Below are positions 22,900-34,624 of a stretch of DNA of 64,000 nt, one piece after another. The notes beneath the pieces were generated by a model, which had not been told where the DNA came from, ran no database searches, and was given only the letters and a program-made list of their open reading frames with translations. Position numbers and translations under genes: made by a program. How positions within the stretch are numbered: the first letter of the stretch is position 1; each line of letters begins with the position of its first letter. This DNA comes from Halichoerus grypus (Eukaryota > Chordata > Mammalia > Carnivora > Phocidae), in assembly GCF_964656455.1 (NCBI RefSeq), contig NC_135726.1:23199168-23263167 (forward strand). The letters run 5' to 3'.

Positions 22900-23556
22900 T
22901 CAACACATCTCCATCACCCATCTGTGCTGGAGAAGTCATCTCTCTTATTCTACTTTTGCTCCCCCATAATTTCTTCTGCAGTCAGAAGTCACTGACACCA
23001 TTTTAAAACTTAAGTCAGGTCATGCTATCCTCTTCCATAGTTTCTCTTTAGGTGAGAGTAAAACCCAAGCTCATTACTGGGGACTACCAAAGTTTATATA
23101 ACGTGGCTCCTATAGATCTTTCTTACCTTATATCCTACCACTCCACATCATATACCCCCGGCCCTTATTTCTTTCAAGCCACAGGGCTTCTTTCTGGTCC
23201 TTGAATGCTCCAACCTTTAAAGGTTTTTACCTAGAAATTCCCATCATGAGAAATGCTCTTTCTCTTTGTTATCATATGATTTACTTTTGCTGTTCATTTA
23301 ATCTCAAATTAAGATTAACTTCTCTTAGAAGACCTTGCATGGATACTTCTTTATGTTTTATCATTTTATTTTTTTATATAGCCTTTACCCCTCCCTATTA
23401 ATTTGATTATTGACATATTTTGTTTATTGCTTGTCTTTATCCACTATAATATTATCTCCATGAAATCAGTATTCCTCTATCTTTTGTTCTGTGCTGAACC
23501 CTCAGTGCCTAGCAAATTGCTTGGCATAGATAGCACCTCAATAAATAATTTTAAAT
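22900..23556 (+). mobile_element. L2 LINE 3' portion
   Basis: Landmarks in forward order: 'acttaagtcaggtcatgcta', 'ttcaagccacagggcttctt', 'gaaatgctctttctctttgt', 'cttctcttagaagaccttgc', 'gtttattgcttgtctttatc', and the tail 'cctcagtgcctagcaaattg' and 'agcacctcaataaataattt'. A long, fairly complete L2 3' end. Confidence 0.8.
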
Positions 23557-23629
23557 GATAGCATTTTAAATGCAGAATACCTCTCTGAGCCACTGGATAT
23601 TTCAGATGTATTAGATTACTTAATTCTCC

Positions 23630-23710
23630 CAGTTTCCTTCTGAAGGATGTAATAATAATAATACCTTTGTTCTTTAGATGAGGAAAGTGCTTAGACAATA
23701 TTTGGCACCC
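23630..23710 (-). repeat. MIR core fragment
   Basis: 'aataataataatacctttgt' and 'ctttagatgaggaaagtgct' fit the reverse MIR core (cattttacagatgaggaaactgag). Short. Confidence 0.5.
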
Positions 23711-25984
23711 TTCACATGTTTAATAAATGGCAGTGTATAGCAATTTCTCTGGACTACTTACCCAATGCAGCTACTGGATCGTGAAACACAAAATCTGACA
23801 ACTGCTACGGAAGCAGAAGCGGAGTGAACATCAGGAGTAATCTGGTTAATATCTCCTTAACATGAATTACCCACTCCTAGCTTCTACCTCATCTGTCTAA
23901 TGCCTAAATTATATATACATGGTCCTTTCACATACCTGCCTAATATGTGACCTGAGTTGAACAGTCCAACCCCAGCCAAGCTGATCACATTGCTTATTCT
24001 CAAGAGCAAGTCAGATTTTGAGGTCTAAATCAGAACGATTAAGTAGACAACACTATAGGGATAACAGCCCATGATGAGAAATTGCACTGAATTCTCTAAA
24101 GGCTTCTCTCCTTATAAATTTCTAATCTTGTATGTTTATATATATAGACTCCTATCAGTAGATCAGTTATGTGAGTTAATTTACCTCCTTGAACCACTGC
24201 AACTTTTATGTGTGTTAGCTTTTATACACAACTATGAGATGATCAAGCCCATCAGACAGACTACAAGACACACTCAAGTATTTTAAATATCGAAAGAACC
24301 TCCTATGTTTGAGTATTTACACATATGAGACACCAAGAGGACCCAACATGTTTTCTAAAGATAAAACACAAATATGTTGAGGATCTGAGTTACAGATCCA
24401 ATTTTCATGGGTGTAATACAATGATCCACCCATTCAAGCTCCTGAAAGCTCAGTATTCACTTTCTGCTGATTTTATGCATGGAGGAAATTGATTTTGACA
24501 CCATTAGCTTGACTGAGCAAACAAGCTATCCTTCCTCAAGGAGTGCACATTCTGAAGAGGAAATGCCAAATCCATCGGTCCATCCAACTCCAACAGGAGA
24601 TAGGATGGAACTGACCATATTCAGGAGAAGCTAAAGATGGCCTGCTGCTTAGAAACAGAAATCAATTCCGTTACATTTTCTCCCAAGGGAGTTTTGTCAA
24701 ATTTGTAAGGCCAGAGGAGGAGAGTGACAGCGATGGGGAGGAAACACATACTGGAGAAGAAATTAAGGGACTGGTGGCTGGGGTTTTTTTTGTTGTTGTA
24801 CCTAGGGGATGTGTTATTTAATTATCACAAACTATCCTCCCCAAACTGTCTTTATCTCATGATTCTGTATTTGGCCTAATTCCACCTGATACTCTCCATA
24901 CGCCTAATCCCACAATCTGTTCATCATTTCTCAGATATATCATACATTTTTCCACCTCTCTACTCAGGCAAAACCTTCTGCTTGAATTTTTTATTTCTAC
25001 ATTAATGGTTAAGGAAAGCCTGGGAGGTGCATCAGATTTCAATATTTAGAGAAGTGGAAGGACAGAGGTGTTTTCTGTCCCACAACATGAAAATTAGTAA
25101 TCCTTCCTCTAGCTTTCTCAGTGGTACGATGACAATTCTCTTCTAGGATCTCCTTAATTTACCAACAGTGATTGAGTGACTACTGTGATATTAAACCCTT
25201 ACGGTTACCAGTGAAACAATCTGTTTTACCCGTAGGAGTTTATAAGCTTCTTAAGGTCATGGAGCACATCTAACTCATTTTTTAATTGCCCAGAGTTTCT
25301 AGAGCTATTCCATAAACATATTAGAAGGTCAATGTCTATTAAATAAACAAAAGCATGATCCATCAGCTTCAAAGTGAACAGCCAGGAGGAACCCAAGAAA
25401 CCTCTTGACAGAAAATGAATAGCTCAAATCCACTGCGAACTGTGGCCAAAACACATGCCTCACTTTCAGAAATACTGAATCTGTGTCATACTTTTGGACA
25501 AATCTCAGGCATCAAGAAAGACTCACCATATGACATCTCCCCTGGAGGTTTAAGCAAAGGCAAATTGATTTGAGTACCTGGCCAAATAGGGGCATTCCTG
25601 TGGAGTAGGAGGGGCTGAGGACTTTTGAGAAGATTTTGATCAGCATGAAATTGTCCTCAGGAAGGGAAACAGGGAGGAGACAGTATTTGTTAGGCAGCTT
25701 ATGGATGGATGGGCAGCCAAATGGCTTGATGGGATAAGAAGGAAGAGTTCTAAATCCACTTCCCTTGCCCCTGTCAAAAAGTATTTTCCCATCCATGTGA
25801 CAGGACTGGGCTACTGTCCAGTACTTTGGTTTACCAGACTATATGTCTCTTTATTCCTGAATGGAAAAGATATAAATGCTAAGGCTGGAATTACATTTAT
25901 TATGTTGATGTAGCTATAAATATACACAGAGATTGATATAGCTATTTCTATTGATACAGACACAGATATTGTCTGATTATCTCA
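23711..25984. other. Unique noncoding sequence
   Basis: 2.3 kb with no gene and no confident repeat. Frames such as 25512-25796 (minus) and 25701-25913 (plus) overlap on opposite strands and have no features. Confidence 0.45.
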
Positions 25985-26120
25985 GTATACACTGGGGCGC
26001 ATCAGAATCATTTGTAGAGTTTTCAGTATGGATATCAACTGATAACTGATATCTGAAGTCCATAAAATCAGCATTCTGAAGAAGCATCTCATGTAACTAC
26101 CATGTAAAATCTTGGAAACC
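25985..26120. repeat. Possible MER5-type hAT remnant
   Basis: 'gcgcatcagaatcatttgta' resembles the MER5A phrase TGCATCAGAATCACCTGGAG, and 'aaaatcagcattctgaagaa' could be the middle. Weak. Confidence 0.35.
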
Positions 26121-26741
26121 CTTGAAACATGGGTCCATTGAGATGACTGCAGTTCTCTTTTCCCATTTCTCTCTTAAAATGCTGTTTGCAACCAAATAAG
26201 TCCCTAAGAAGAAATGATTACCTCGTTTTTAGGTGTTTTACACCTTTTTAGAGCAAAAACATTGTATTATAGAGTTTACTATCACTATTTTGCATGGATA
26301 AAAGGAATTATGTAGTGAGGCGAGGATTTATTTGCAGATTAAAACAAGAAACAAATGCCAAAATTATTATTGTTGGGATAATCCTCATTCTTTAGAATCT
26401 TAAACCTGTCCATTAGGATAACAATGATTTCTTTCTTATAATCATTTAAGATAAAAATAATATTTGTTTTTTCTTAGATGCAGAGAGTGAGTTGGTTAGT
26501 TCAGTTGCTGGAAAGGTCATTGCAGATTTTAAAGGATGTGATATAAAAATATTTCAAGATCTAGGAATATTAAGATTTAAGGGAGAGAAGACAGAAGAGA
26601 ACTAATATTCGTTAGTCACTACCAATCAAGTTCACGTAGAAAAATCTGCATAAAATGAAGAATAACTACAGAAAAATTATCACACTCATTTTACATATTA
26701 AGACAAATCTGCAGAAAACCATTTTAACATGACTTTAGATT
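26121..26741. other. Unique noncoding sequence
   Basis: No gene or recognised repeat. Confidence 0.4.
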
Positions 26742-27147
26742 TATTAAATAACAAAAATTCAACTGAGTACATTTGAAGATCTAATTGGCTTTATCAACCC
26801 ATTCATGAATCAGGCAGCATCCCATCTAGCAAGTAAAGGATGATCCACAATGCTAAACAAAAACAAAACAAAACAAAAAGGTTTTTAACTGCAGAGAGAG
26901 GGCTTAAAAAGAAAGAAAGGGATTTAATAACAAGGAATTCGTTGTTTGGCAAGATTGCTGTCCTCCTGAAGGAAGCGGAAGGATTCTATTGGTAAATTTC
27001 CTAGTATTGACCAGGACATTCCATATTGACTGGTTAAAGGTTATATTCCCAAGGGGTTGAAACTATAGTTAGGTTAGGTATTAAATCTTGGTTTGCCAGA
27101 CTTGGCGTAAGTGACACCATTTTGGGCCTATGGTTTTCTTTTTAACA
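26742..27147 (-). mobile_element. Solo LTR of an endogenous retrovirus (probable)
   Basis: Read in reverse it starts TGTTAAAAAG at 27147. It runs through a pyrimidine-rich middle ('gaattccttgttattaaatc'), then a polyadenylation-like 'gataaagccaattagatctt' and a T-rich end near 26742 where the expected CA is mutated. About 406 bp with no internal retroviral genes on either side, so a solo LTR. Possible 4 bp duplication gatt/tatt. An internal (CAAAA)n patch lies at 26860-26880. Family not named with confidence. Confidence 0.55.
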
Positions 27148-27178
27148 TATTTCAACTGACAATTATTGAGTATGTCTT

Positions 27179-27380
27179 TTTTTTTTTAAAGATTTTATTT
27201 ATTTATTGAGATAGAGCAAGAGAGAGCACAAGCAGGGGTGGGGGAGGGTGGGCAGAGGGAGAGGGAGAAGTAGACTGCCTGCTGAGCAGAGAGCTGGACT
27301 TGGGGCTTGATCCCAGGACCCAAGGATCAGGACCTGATCAAAGGCAGATGCTTAACTGACTGAGCCACCCAGGCACCCCT
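27179..27380 (-). mobile_element. Can-SINE (SINEC)
   Basis: Reverse copy, T tail on the left, 'ctgagccacccaggcacccc' at its head. Duplication a(t/c)tgagtatgtctt at 27165-27178 and 27381-27394 with one mismatch. Confidence 0.96.
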
Positions 27381-27414
27381 ACTGAGTATGTCTTATGTGT
27401 TAGGTGCATTTTAT

Positions 27415-27565
27415 AACATGGCAGGCAGGCTCTAAAATGGACTAATAATCCCCATATCAGGGAATCCATGCCCCTGATGATGTTCTCCCTTTAAGTGGGT
27501 CCTGGATTTAGTGACACTCACTTCTAATGAATAGAACTAATTGTGGTCATTCTGATGTTCATGCA
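27415..27565. repeat. Possible old LTR (ERVL/MaLR-like) fragment
   Basis: 'ggcaggctctaaaatggact', 'aatccatgcccctgatgatg' and 'tttagtgacactcacttcta' then 'atgaatagaac' resemble a common mammalian LTR with GGCAGGCTCTAAGATGG ... CTAGTGACTTGCTTCTAACCAATAGAA. No internal region seen. Confidence 0.4.
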
Positions 27566-28604
27566 ACATGTACTTCCTTGGTTTTATTTTGGACCATTTT
27601 CTGATCACTCTTGCACAAACAATTCGGTTAAGACGAGGTGCTAATATATTGGACAGCTGCTTCAAGCAACGTGCTGCTTTGGCTGCAGCTGGGAACAACT
27701 AACTTTCCCAGCAAGTTCTGATTAGCATTTTGATCTTGACAAGCACTTTTCTCTCTGAATGCCAATGCAGGAGTGATTGTTGTCACTGCAGCACTTTAGG
27801 CTTCTACTCTACGCCTACTCTGTAGTTTGCCCCTGCGTATTGAAAACACACAATCCGCTACTGACACACTCCCGATGTGAGCCATTTCCCCTGATTTCCA
27901 GGCACGTGTGCCCTTTGAGGGGAAATAATCCCACGCCGACTGCGCTCACTATGGATTTGCAAAGTTATCTGGGGTTGGAACTGGTGTTTTTGAGTCACTT
28001 TTTAAATATTGGTACTTATGATATATTAGCCTCTTTTATACCTACCTGACACAATTTGTGAGGATTATTTTACCTTCTCATCCCTCAGTTTTCTTATCTA
28101 TGAAATGGAGAGAATAATTTGTCTGTGTGTATAGAGTACTGATCTAAGTTTATCTGACTCATTTCTAAGATGGGAAGAAATAATCTCATCATTTTTTCCT
28201 CTGACCTGTGAAATACAGCAATGCACAGCACTGAGCCAACATATTGTGAGCACTCACTGCATATTTTCCTCCTTTCTTTTAAAGAGATGATAAGAAGTGG
28301 TCAATGTATTTGTCCCAGGAATGCAAACATATTTTATAATTTCCCTTCTTTCAGGGCTTTAGTACTCTAAAGAAATTATAATTTCAAAGAATTCCAATAA
28401 ATTCTATTTGGGTTATGAGGAAGTCTACTTCAACTTTCCATAAATAATTCCAATCTACTCTTAAATGAGTCTCACCAAAATGAATATCTGGGGGTGTGGC
28501 ATATTGAGTGATTGCTATTGGCAAAGGGGGTTGAGGAAAATTAGTAGAAAGGCTATGATCCCAAGGCTGCTCTTTAAAATAGACCTCTCTTCTCACTGAG
28601 TGGC
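27566..28604. other. Unique sequence with a MIR scrap
   Basis: A MIR core (+) lies at about 28065-28130 ('ctcatccctcagttttctta', 'tctatgaaatggagagaata'). The rest is unrecognised, with no gene. Confidence 0.45.
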
Positions 28605-28775
28605 ATAACAGCCATTATTTATTGAGAACTCACCAAGCCTGGGATACTTTATCTCCAGTTCTCACATCCACTCTTGCAGATAACATATAGTTTCTCAGAC
28701 TACAAAATGGTGATGAGGATTTAGATAAATGTCCCAAGGTCACAGATGATCAGTAGTACATAGGACATAAAAAAT
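28605..28775 (-). repeat. MIR SINE
   Basis: Reverse MIR order: 'ccattatttattgagaactc', 'cacatccactcttgcagata', 'aaatgtcccaaggtcacaga'. Diverged but with several landmarks in order. Confidence 0.65.
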
Positions 28776-28990
28776 AGTTTGTTTTTCTTTTCCTGATTCC
28801 CAACACAGAATCCTGTTCACTATCTGCATCTATTATTAGTAATATTAATAGTAATAATCAGAAAGGATGAAGTCAGAATGGAGAATAAAACAACAACAAT
28901 AAAAAATGAAACCAAGAGTAAATTATTCCAATGAAGTAGAAGGATAAATAGGGTTATGTTCATGAGTGAATTTGATAGAGGAGTTCCAGA

Positions 28991-29037
28991 ATAAATAAAT
29001 AGATAGATAGATAAACCAACCAACCAACCAACCAACC
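28991..29037. repeat. Compound microsatellite (AAAT/GATA/ACCA)n
   Basis: Runs of ataa, then agat (about 4 units), then accaacca (about 5 units), contiguous. Likely length-variable. Confidence 0.9.
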
Positions 29038-29139
29038 TTCCTCTATAAGGTATAGATAAGTAAGAATCATAATCCTAAGTGCCTACTGGAGTAGGCGCTT
29101 TTCCATTAGCAAAGTAGGTACTTTTCTAATCCTTGTTGC

Positions 29140-29325
29140 AAGCATTGTGTGAGATCACCTGTACTAAGTTTTGTCTTTATGTCTATTTTACGTTAGAAGC
29201 ATCTAAGGTTAGAGAAGCCATGTAACTTGCCAAAGGCACACAATGAGAAATCAAAGGGACATATATTTGCCAAGTAGTCTGACTTCCAGGCCATCATCTT
29301 AATCACTCAGCAAATACTGTTTCCT
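29140..29325 (-). repeat. MIR SINE
   Basis: Reverse MIR core and head: 'ctattttacgttagaagcat', 'catgtaacttgccaaaggca', 'gtagtctgacttccaggcca'. Confidence 0.65.
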
Positions 29326-29394
29326 ATCAAATGCTGACATTTGTTATCCAAGGAATACATGGGTTGGGACTTGATATTAAAGTAAATGACCCAG

Positions 29395-29609
29395 GGGCGC
29401 CTGGGTGGCTCAGTTGGTTAAGCAACTGCCTTCGGCTCAGGTCATGATCCTGGAGTCCCAGGATCGAGTCCCACATCGGGCTCCCGGCTCGGCAGGAAGC
29501 CTGCTTCTCCCTTTCCCACTCCCCCTGCTTGTGTTCCCTCTCTCGCTGTCTCTCTCTCTGTCAAATAAATAAATAAAATCTTTAAAAAAAAAAATAAATA
29601 AAAATAAAA

Positions 29610-29638
<29 letters not shown>
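29395..29638 (+). mobile_element. Can-SINE (SINEC), young, with expanded tail
   Basis: Forward copy with a perfect duplication, aaagtaaatgacccag, at 29379-29394 and 29639-29654. The tail has grown into an A/AAAT array of about 75 bp (29565-29638). Confidence 0.98.
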
Positions 29639-29640
<2 letters not shown>

Positions 29641-29693
29641 AGTAAATGACCCAGAAAAAGATGAGAAATTTTATCAAAGATGAAGGGAAAGTC

Positions 29694-29736
29694 TTTATAT
29701 ATAAGCCATATATATACATATGTATATATATATAAA
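29694..29736. repeat. (TA)n-rich patch
   Basis: Alternating tatata blocks broken by gcc and catg. Confidence 0.8.
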
Positions 29737-29739
29737 GGA

Positions 29740-30315
29740 AAGCTTTATTATATAATCAAATGGTCTGCTATGCACGTTGAGTGTTTTACTGAAAACAAAC
29801 TATCCATTTTTTTTTTTTTCCACAAACAAAACATGGTGGTGAACTATGCTTAGCATGTCAACACAAGAGAAAACTTTAAATATATTTTATTCCAGGTGGA
29901 AACATGGTGCACTAAAAAAAAAATCAATTATAATTCATAGACTTAATAAATAATAATAAATTAATGATCAACACAAGACATAATGCAGGTTCAAGGTAAT
30001 TGTTTTTTCTTAGATTTCAATAACTTTTAGTCAAATTCTGTACTAATTTAATCAATTGTACCGGTCAATGGCAATGGAGTACACATAACATACACTTAGG
30101 ATGACAAGAGAAGGAAAAAACGTAATGCGATCATGGCTTGGACAGATCACACTGAAAGAAGGCCTGATCTGAATCTTTATAATTATCCTTTATTTGACAC
30201 AGGTAGTATTGGTTAGGTAACTATATCAATGGTTTCTACATTGCTAGTTATCTAAATTATGGATATTGAGTTGCCATTACCCTGTGGTTGGGAATCGTGA
30301 TAGCTTAAAGTCACC
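29740..30315. other. Unique AT-rich sequence
   Basis: No gene or recognised repeat. A T-run near 29807-29819. Confidence 0.4.
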
Positions 30316-30319
30316 ATTT

Positions 30320-30690
30320 TAAGCCAGTATGGCACTGTAGAGAGTATGCTGGGTTTGAAATCAAAAGATATGTTTTTGAATCCTATAACTACTATGACTA
30401 CGTGTGTGGTTGTCAGATAAAATGGAGAATCCCAGTTAAATTTGAACCTTAGATAAACATAAGATACTATTTTTTGTTTGTTTTGGCATAGGAATATTCC
30501 AAATATGGGTATGGGACATGTTCACACCAGAAATTACTCATTATTTATCTGAAATTTAAATTTAAATGGGCATCCTCTGTTTTTAATTGCCAAGTGTGAG
30601 TTTGAGAAAGTTCTCGGACTAAAATTTACCTATTGAATATTGTAGATTAAATAATTATTTCTTGCCTACCTAAGAGACTTGATGAGAGAA
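30320..30690 (+). repeat. MIR SINE interrupted by a palindromic element
   Basis: The left MIR part, 30320-30408, has 'atggcactgtagagagtatg', 'ctgggtttgaaatcaaaaga' and 'gactacgtgtgtgg'. It resumes at about 30592 with 'gtgtgagtttgagaaagttc' and 'acctattgaatattgtag'. In MIR these two parts are contiguous (…AGCTGTGTGACTTTGGGCAAGTTAC…). Confidence 0.65.
30410..30598. mobile_element. Palindromic nonautonomous DNA element (MITE-like)
   Basis: The outer arms are inverted copies: left 'cccagttaaatttgaacctt' then 'agataaacataag'; right 'ttatttatctgaaatttaaa' then 'tttaaatgggcatcctctg'. The centre holds 'ggaatattccaaatatgggt'. It sits inside a MIR with gtgtg(t/a)g-like sequence on both sides, suggesting a short duplication of hAT size. 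No coding capacity. Family name uncertain. Confidence 0.65.
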
Positions 30691-32719
30691 TCAAGCATCG
30701 GATCAACTTCCACCATGGGGCAATACAAGTTCAACAACTTTTGAACTTATTTAAACAAAACTAATATTGCATTACATTAAATAATGCATTAAACAATCCT
30801 TGCCCTTGAGTATGACATTCTTCATCCTATTGCTATAACCTTCCATTTAATTTACATAAATGTTTCTATACTGTTCACTTGCTTATTATTCTTAGATACA
30901 TGTAAGTGTATTAAAGAATAAAAATTGGGCTGGAGGGATACTCACACTTTACGAATGGCAAATGCCAATGGGTCTAAGGGGTGATGGTAGATCAAAGTAT
31001 CTCTACCATTGAACAAGGTTCCTTGCACAGAGGAAGTGCTTTGTAGGAATTTGTTTTGTGATGTACATTTATATCAGTAAAAAATAAATGCATCAACTAA
31101 GAGAGATCTCAGGAGATATCTGTTCAATGATGTGGATATTAGCTATTACCTGGTCAATTCAAGCCTATACACAGAGTGAAAAATAGTGGTTCCCAAACCA
31201 GACAGGCTGAATTAGCTTAGTATTTCTATTAAAATATGGGCAAAAAAGAGTAAGTTGAAAAAAATCAGTCAATATGAGGTCCTGAGTCATCTAAACTCAG
31301 AGTATTAGCAAACCCTAGCATACTGCTTACACATTTAGATGAGAGGAACAGGCAGATTCAATTCAACTTTATGTTAGGATCCAACTGGTCCATATTTATA
31401 TAAATAGAGCCAACAGATGGTGCAGGTGTCGGCAAATATTAAATGGTCTCTGACATGCATTTCTATCTCAGTTGTCATTGGAATCCTGGGTCTCTGTCCA
31501 GTTCCAATTTCTAGTGGTCACAATTAAATCCTAAAATTCTATCAGCCTGAACTATTTTACACGAACTTTAGATTTAATTTTAAAGATTTTTTTTTTGTGG
31601 AAAAATGCGGAAGTCAATAACATTTTGAATACTGTAGAACAGCAAGAGCCAAACTGATAATACGAGTTTAAGTCAGTTTTCCAGTGGACCTAGCAAAAAT
31701 TTAAATAATTGAATTTTACTGTTCTTTTGATGAGTGGCTTCTATGTTTCAAACTTGCTTGTCAGCTGAAATTTATTTTCTGAGTAAGGCAAAAGACCAAA
31801 AAAGTGTTATTCATTGCTTATAACCATTTGAATGTTTTTCAAGCATATTTGTAAAACTACAGAGCTAATTCAATAATTTATTGAAATGATCATAAACATT
31901 TAGCAAATCATGCATTGCGTTCAATCCTGATATATGCTAGATTTCCTGTTTTTACGAGTCAGCAGCTTTCTAACTACAACCATTTGAATTTCAAATGATA
32001 AATTTATATCTACCACAGCCCTAGAATGCATAAAAAATGATAAGAGGGCACCCTTTAGAGAAATTTCAAAAGAATTGTGCATTTCATAATTTGATATATG
32101 TAACATAATCCATTATACGCCAGGGTTTACGTTGTGCCAGCAAATGTAGAAGGGAATGCAGACTCCTGTCTGTGCCCAGCACAAGGCAACACAACAGAGA
32201 CATGTTTCCTTGAGTTATGAACCACTGGCTCCCTGGTATGCAGTGCTCTCTATCCTTTGTCGGAAGGGGTGCATATGTAACACACCGAAAGGCTCTGTGG
32301 GCTTAATTACTAAGTTAGACTTTGGCAGAATGAGAAAGAACAGATGCCAAGCAAAGTGAGAAAAAGAACTCTGCAGTCAACTCCACAGAGCTAGAGAATC
32401 CATAGAAACATTAGTCCCCAACCAGAAGTCTATATCTTCTGTACTTTGGGACGCCTTCTTTCCATTTGTTTCTCTTACCAAGCCCGTTACCTTCTATACA
32501 TCTTACCCCAAAGTAATTACTATCTTATTTGAATTTTCATTGAACTTTCCCTGTCAAGGTCCAATAACAAAGGCATGTACTAACAGATACTGTGAACAGG
32601 ATGATTTTTTAGCTCTGCTAAATATGAAAATTCTCAAGGACAGGGGTTTGTTGTCATTAGCATAGCAACCCAAGTACTTTTCCAATGACTAGACTAATGG
32701 CAGGCGTCGATAATCATGT
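30691..32719. other. Unique noncoding sequence
   Basis: 2 kb without gene or recognised repeat, AT-rich. Frames at 31921-32106 and 32156-32359 are short and featureless. Confidence 0.45.
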
Positions 32720-32830
32720 GATAGTAGCTTATGGGGACACAGATATGGGGCTTTAAATCCCAGCTACCTACACATGTTGTGTGTGATCAAGTTAACTGAT
32801 CGGGATTAACAAATCCCGAGTTTTACTATG
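32720..32830 (+). repeat. Possible MIR fragment
   Basis: 'ggggctttaaatcccagcta' and 'tgtgtgtgatcaagttaact' are reminiscent of the MIR head and core. Weak. Confidence 0.35.
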
Positions 32831-33100
32831 ATTGTGTGAAAGAAAAATATGAAATGGTAGACATCGTGAGATTAGAAAAAAATAATCTGATGAGAACATG
32901 TGGCACATTAATCAAATGTTAGTGCTCATACGGTTTACCCATCTCCTGCACTTCTTATGTCCATAAATGCGATTGCTGTGATTGTTTACTTAGACTCTAC
33001 CTCTATATCACAATCAACTAAGAATTCATGGCCTTGAGACTTGGGGCTTTTGATTTTAAACTACTAGCTTATGAAGGGATCTTGGATTAAATTATATAAA
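32831..33100. other. Unique noncoding sequence
   Basis: Nothing recognised. Confidence 0.4.
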
Positions 33101-33109
33101 TCCTACTTA

Positions 33110-33334
33110 TTTTACTTTATTTTATTTTTTTTAAAGATTTTATTTATTTATTTGACAGAGAGAGGGAGAGAGCACAAGTAGGCAGACAGGCAGGCAGGCA
33201 GGCAGGCAGAGGGAGAGGGAGAAGCAGGCTCCCTGATGAGCACAGAGCCCGATGCGGGGCTCAATCCCAGGATGCTGGGATCATGACCTGAGCCGAAGGC
33301 AGCCGCTTAACCGACTGAGCCACCCAGACGCCCC
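33110..33334 (-). mobile_element. Can-SINE (SINEC) with internal (GGCA)n
   Basis: Reverse copy with its head at 33334 (...cacccagacgcccc). The GA-rich region carries a tetranucleotide expansion (GGCA)6 at 33187-33210. Short duplication tcctactt at 33101-33108 and 33335-33342, continuing into T-rich sequence. Confidence 0.95.
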
Positions 33335-33349
33335 TCCTACTTTTTTTAT

Positions 33350-33440
33350 TGATGAACATGCAGCCCAGGTAGATTAAGAGCTCTGCCCAAGGGACTAAGT
33401 GGACTAAGTGGAGTCTAAAACTCTATCTGTAATGCACCAC
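33350..33440 (-). repeat. MIR fragment
   Basis: 'attaagagctctgcccaagg' and 'gagtctaaaactctatctgt' then 'aatgcaccactta' match the reverse MIR order. It has a local tandem duplication of ggactaagt. Confidence 0.5.
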
Positions 33441-34598
33441 TTATTTTTTCTATATAGGTAATTGCTCAAGGAAAATATCCCTATAATCTATTCCAACCCT
33501 CAGATCAAATGATAATGAAGCCAAATGCCTGGCATCAAGAATAACAAAACTGTCCCACATAACTTTGTAAAATTATTTATATATGGGAAATTTAAAAAAA
33601 AATACAAATATTTATTGAGTTTTATGCAAACTCATAAGTATTCTATATTGTATTTCATAATCAGCTAATCACATGAAACATTCCATATAACTGACCTGTA
33701 CTGTAGTGGCAAAAACTAAAGTCAACAAATTAGACACCATATACGAACACCTAGCACAGTGCTTAAAAATTAACAGGCATTCAAGAGTTCTTCGTCAGAT
33801 CGAGTCTTTACTTTTCTTCCTTCCTGGTTAAAAAAACAGCAAAAACAACCAGAAAGTAAACATTCAAAGAGAATAGAAACCATCAAGACAAAAAATCTTC
33901 AGAAATGGCTGCTACTGTAAGGAAGCTGAATTGGAAAGGAAGGGCAGAGGCTGACCTTTGTTTTGATTTCATCTGTGCATGCACCAGTAATTTAGAAGCC
34001 CTGTGAGGCTGACGCACCATGCAGTCTGTTTCAGGGTTAAGGCATCCTGTGTGGGGATGCATATTCTTCTTGACTGTTCTGGTTTTGTTCTGGTGGTTTC
34101 CTTTTCTCACTTCGCCAATCCTGCCCTTACCCACCCACAAAAGAAGCCTACTAAGCATGAACACAGAAAGGAATATTTCCCTAGATTCGGAGCATTCAAG
34201 AGAGGTGAAAAGAATCACAGTGCCTATGTTGGAGAGAAGGAGGGAAGCAGTTCCACATGGGTGTAAGCACTAAGTGGATGAAGACAAATTTGTTGCAGAG
34301 TAGACAAATGTAGACAGTTGGCCCCGATAGCATTCAAACCACAGTCACCATTTGCTGTCCCCAGAATTTGCCAAAAATTCCGTCTCCTCCTCCACCAACA
34401 TTTTTTTTGGTCTCTTTTCCCCTTTATAAATACCTTATATTGTGGAAGGTGAGATGATTAGTATTTGAAACTATCAACGACTCTTTAAAATGCAGCTGAA
34501 AGACACTAGGTTTTCCTGTGAGGACACTGGCTTCACAGTTTAGAAGTGTAAATAGGTCTCACTAATTAGAGCACCTGATATCCCCCCACCCACTTCTT
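33441..34598. other. Unique noncoding sequence
   Basis: No gene or recognised repeat. Three overlapping frames at 33883-34273 on both strands lack domains and support. Confidence 0.45.
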
Positions 34599-34618
34599 AA
34601 AAAAAAAAAAAAAAAAAA
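34599..34618. repeat. A20 homopolymer
   Basis: Twenty consecutive A. No SINE body precedes it, and the upstream 'tccccccacccacttctt' is not a known retroposon. Confidence 0.9.
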
Positions 34619-34624
34619 GCCTCT

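Noticed and set aside
32798..32820. Short inverted repeat cgggatt...aatcccg
   Set aside because: Seven-base arms are expected by chance in 64 kb. No T-run, operator or RNA gene context.
33883..34273. Three overlapping frames of 84-111 codons on both strands
   Set aside because: Mutually overlapping frames in three registers cannot all be genes and none has features. No polymerase, splice or Kozak support.
34599..34618. A20 run as the end of a processed pseudogene
   Set aside because: No recognisable transcript body precedes it and I could not find paired duplications. Kept only as a homopolymer.
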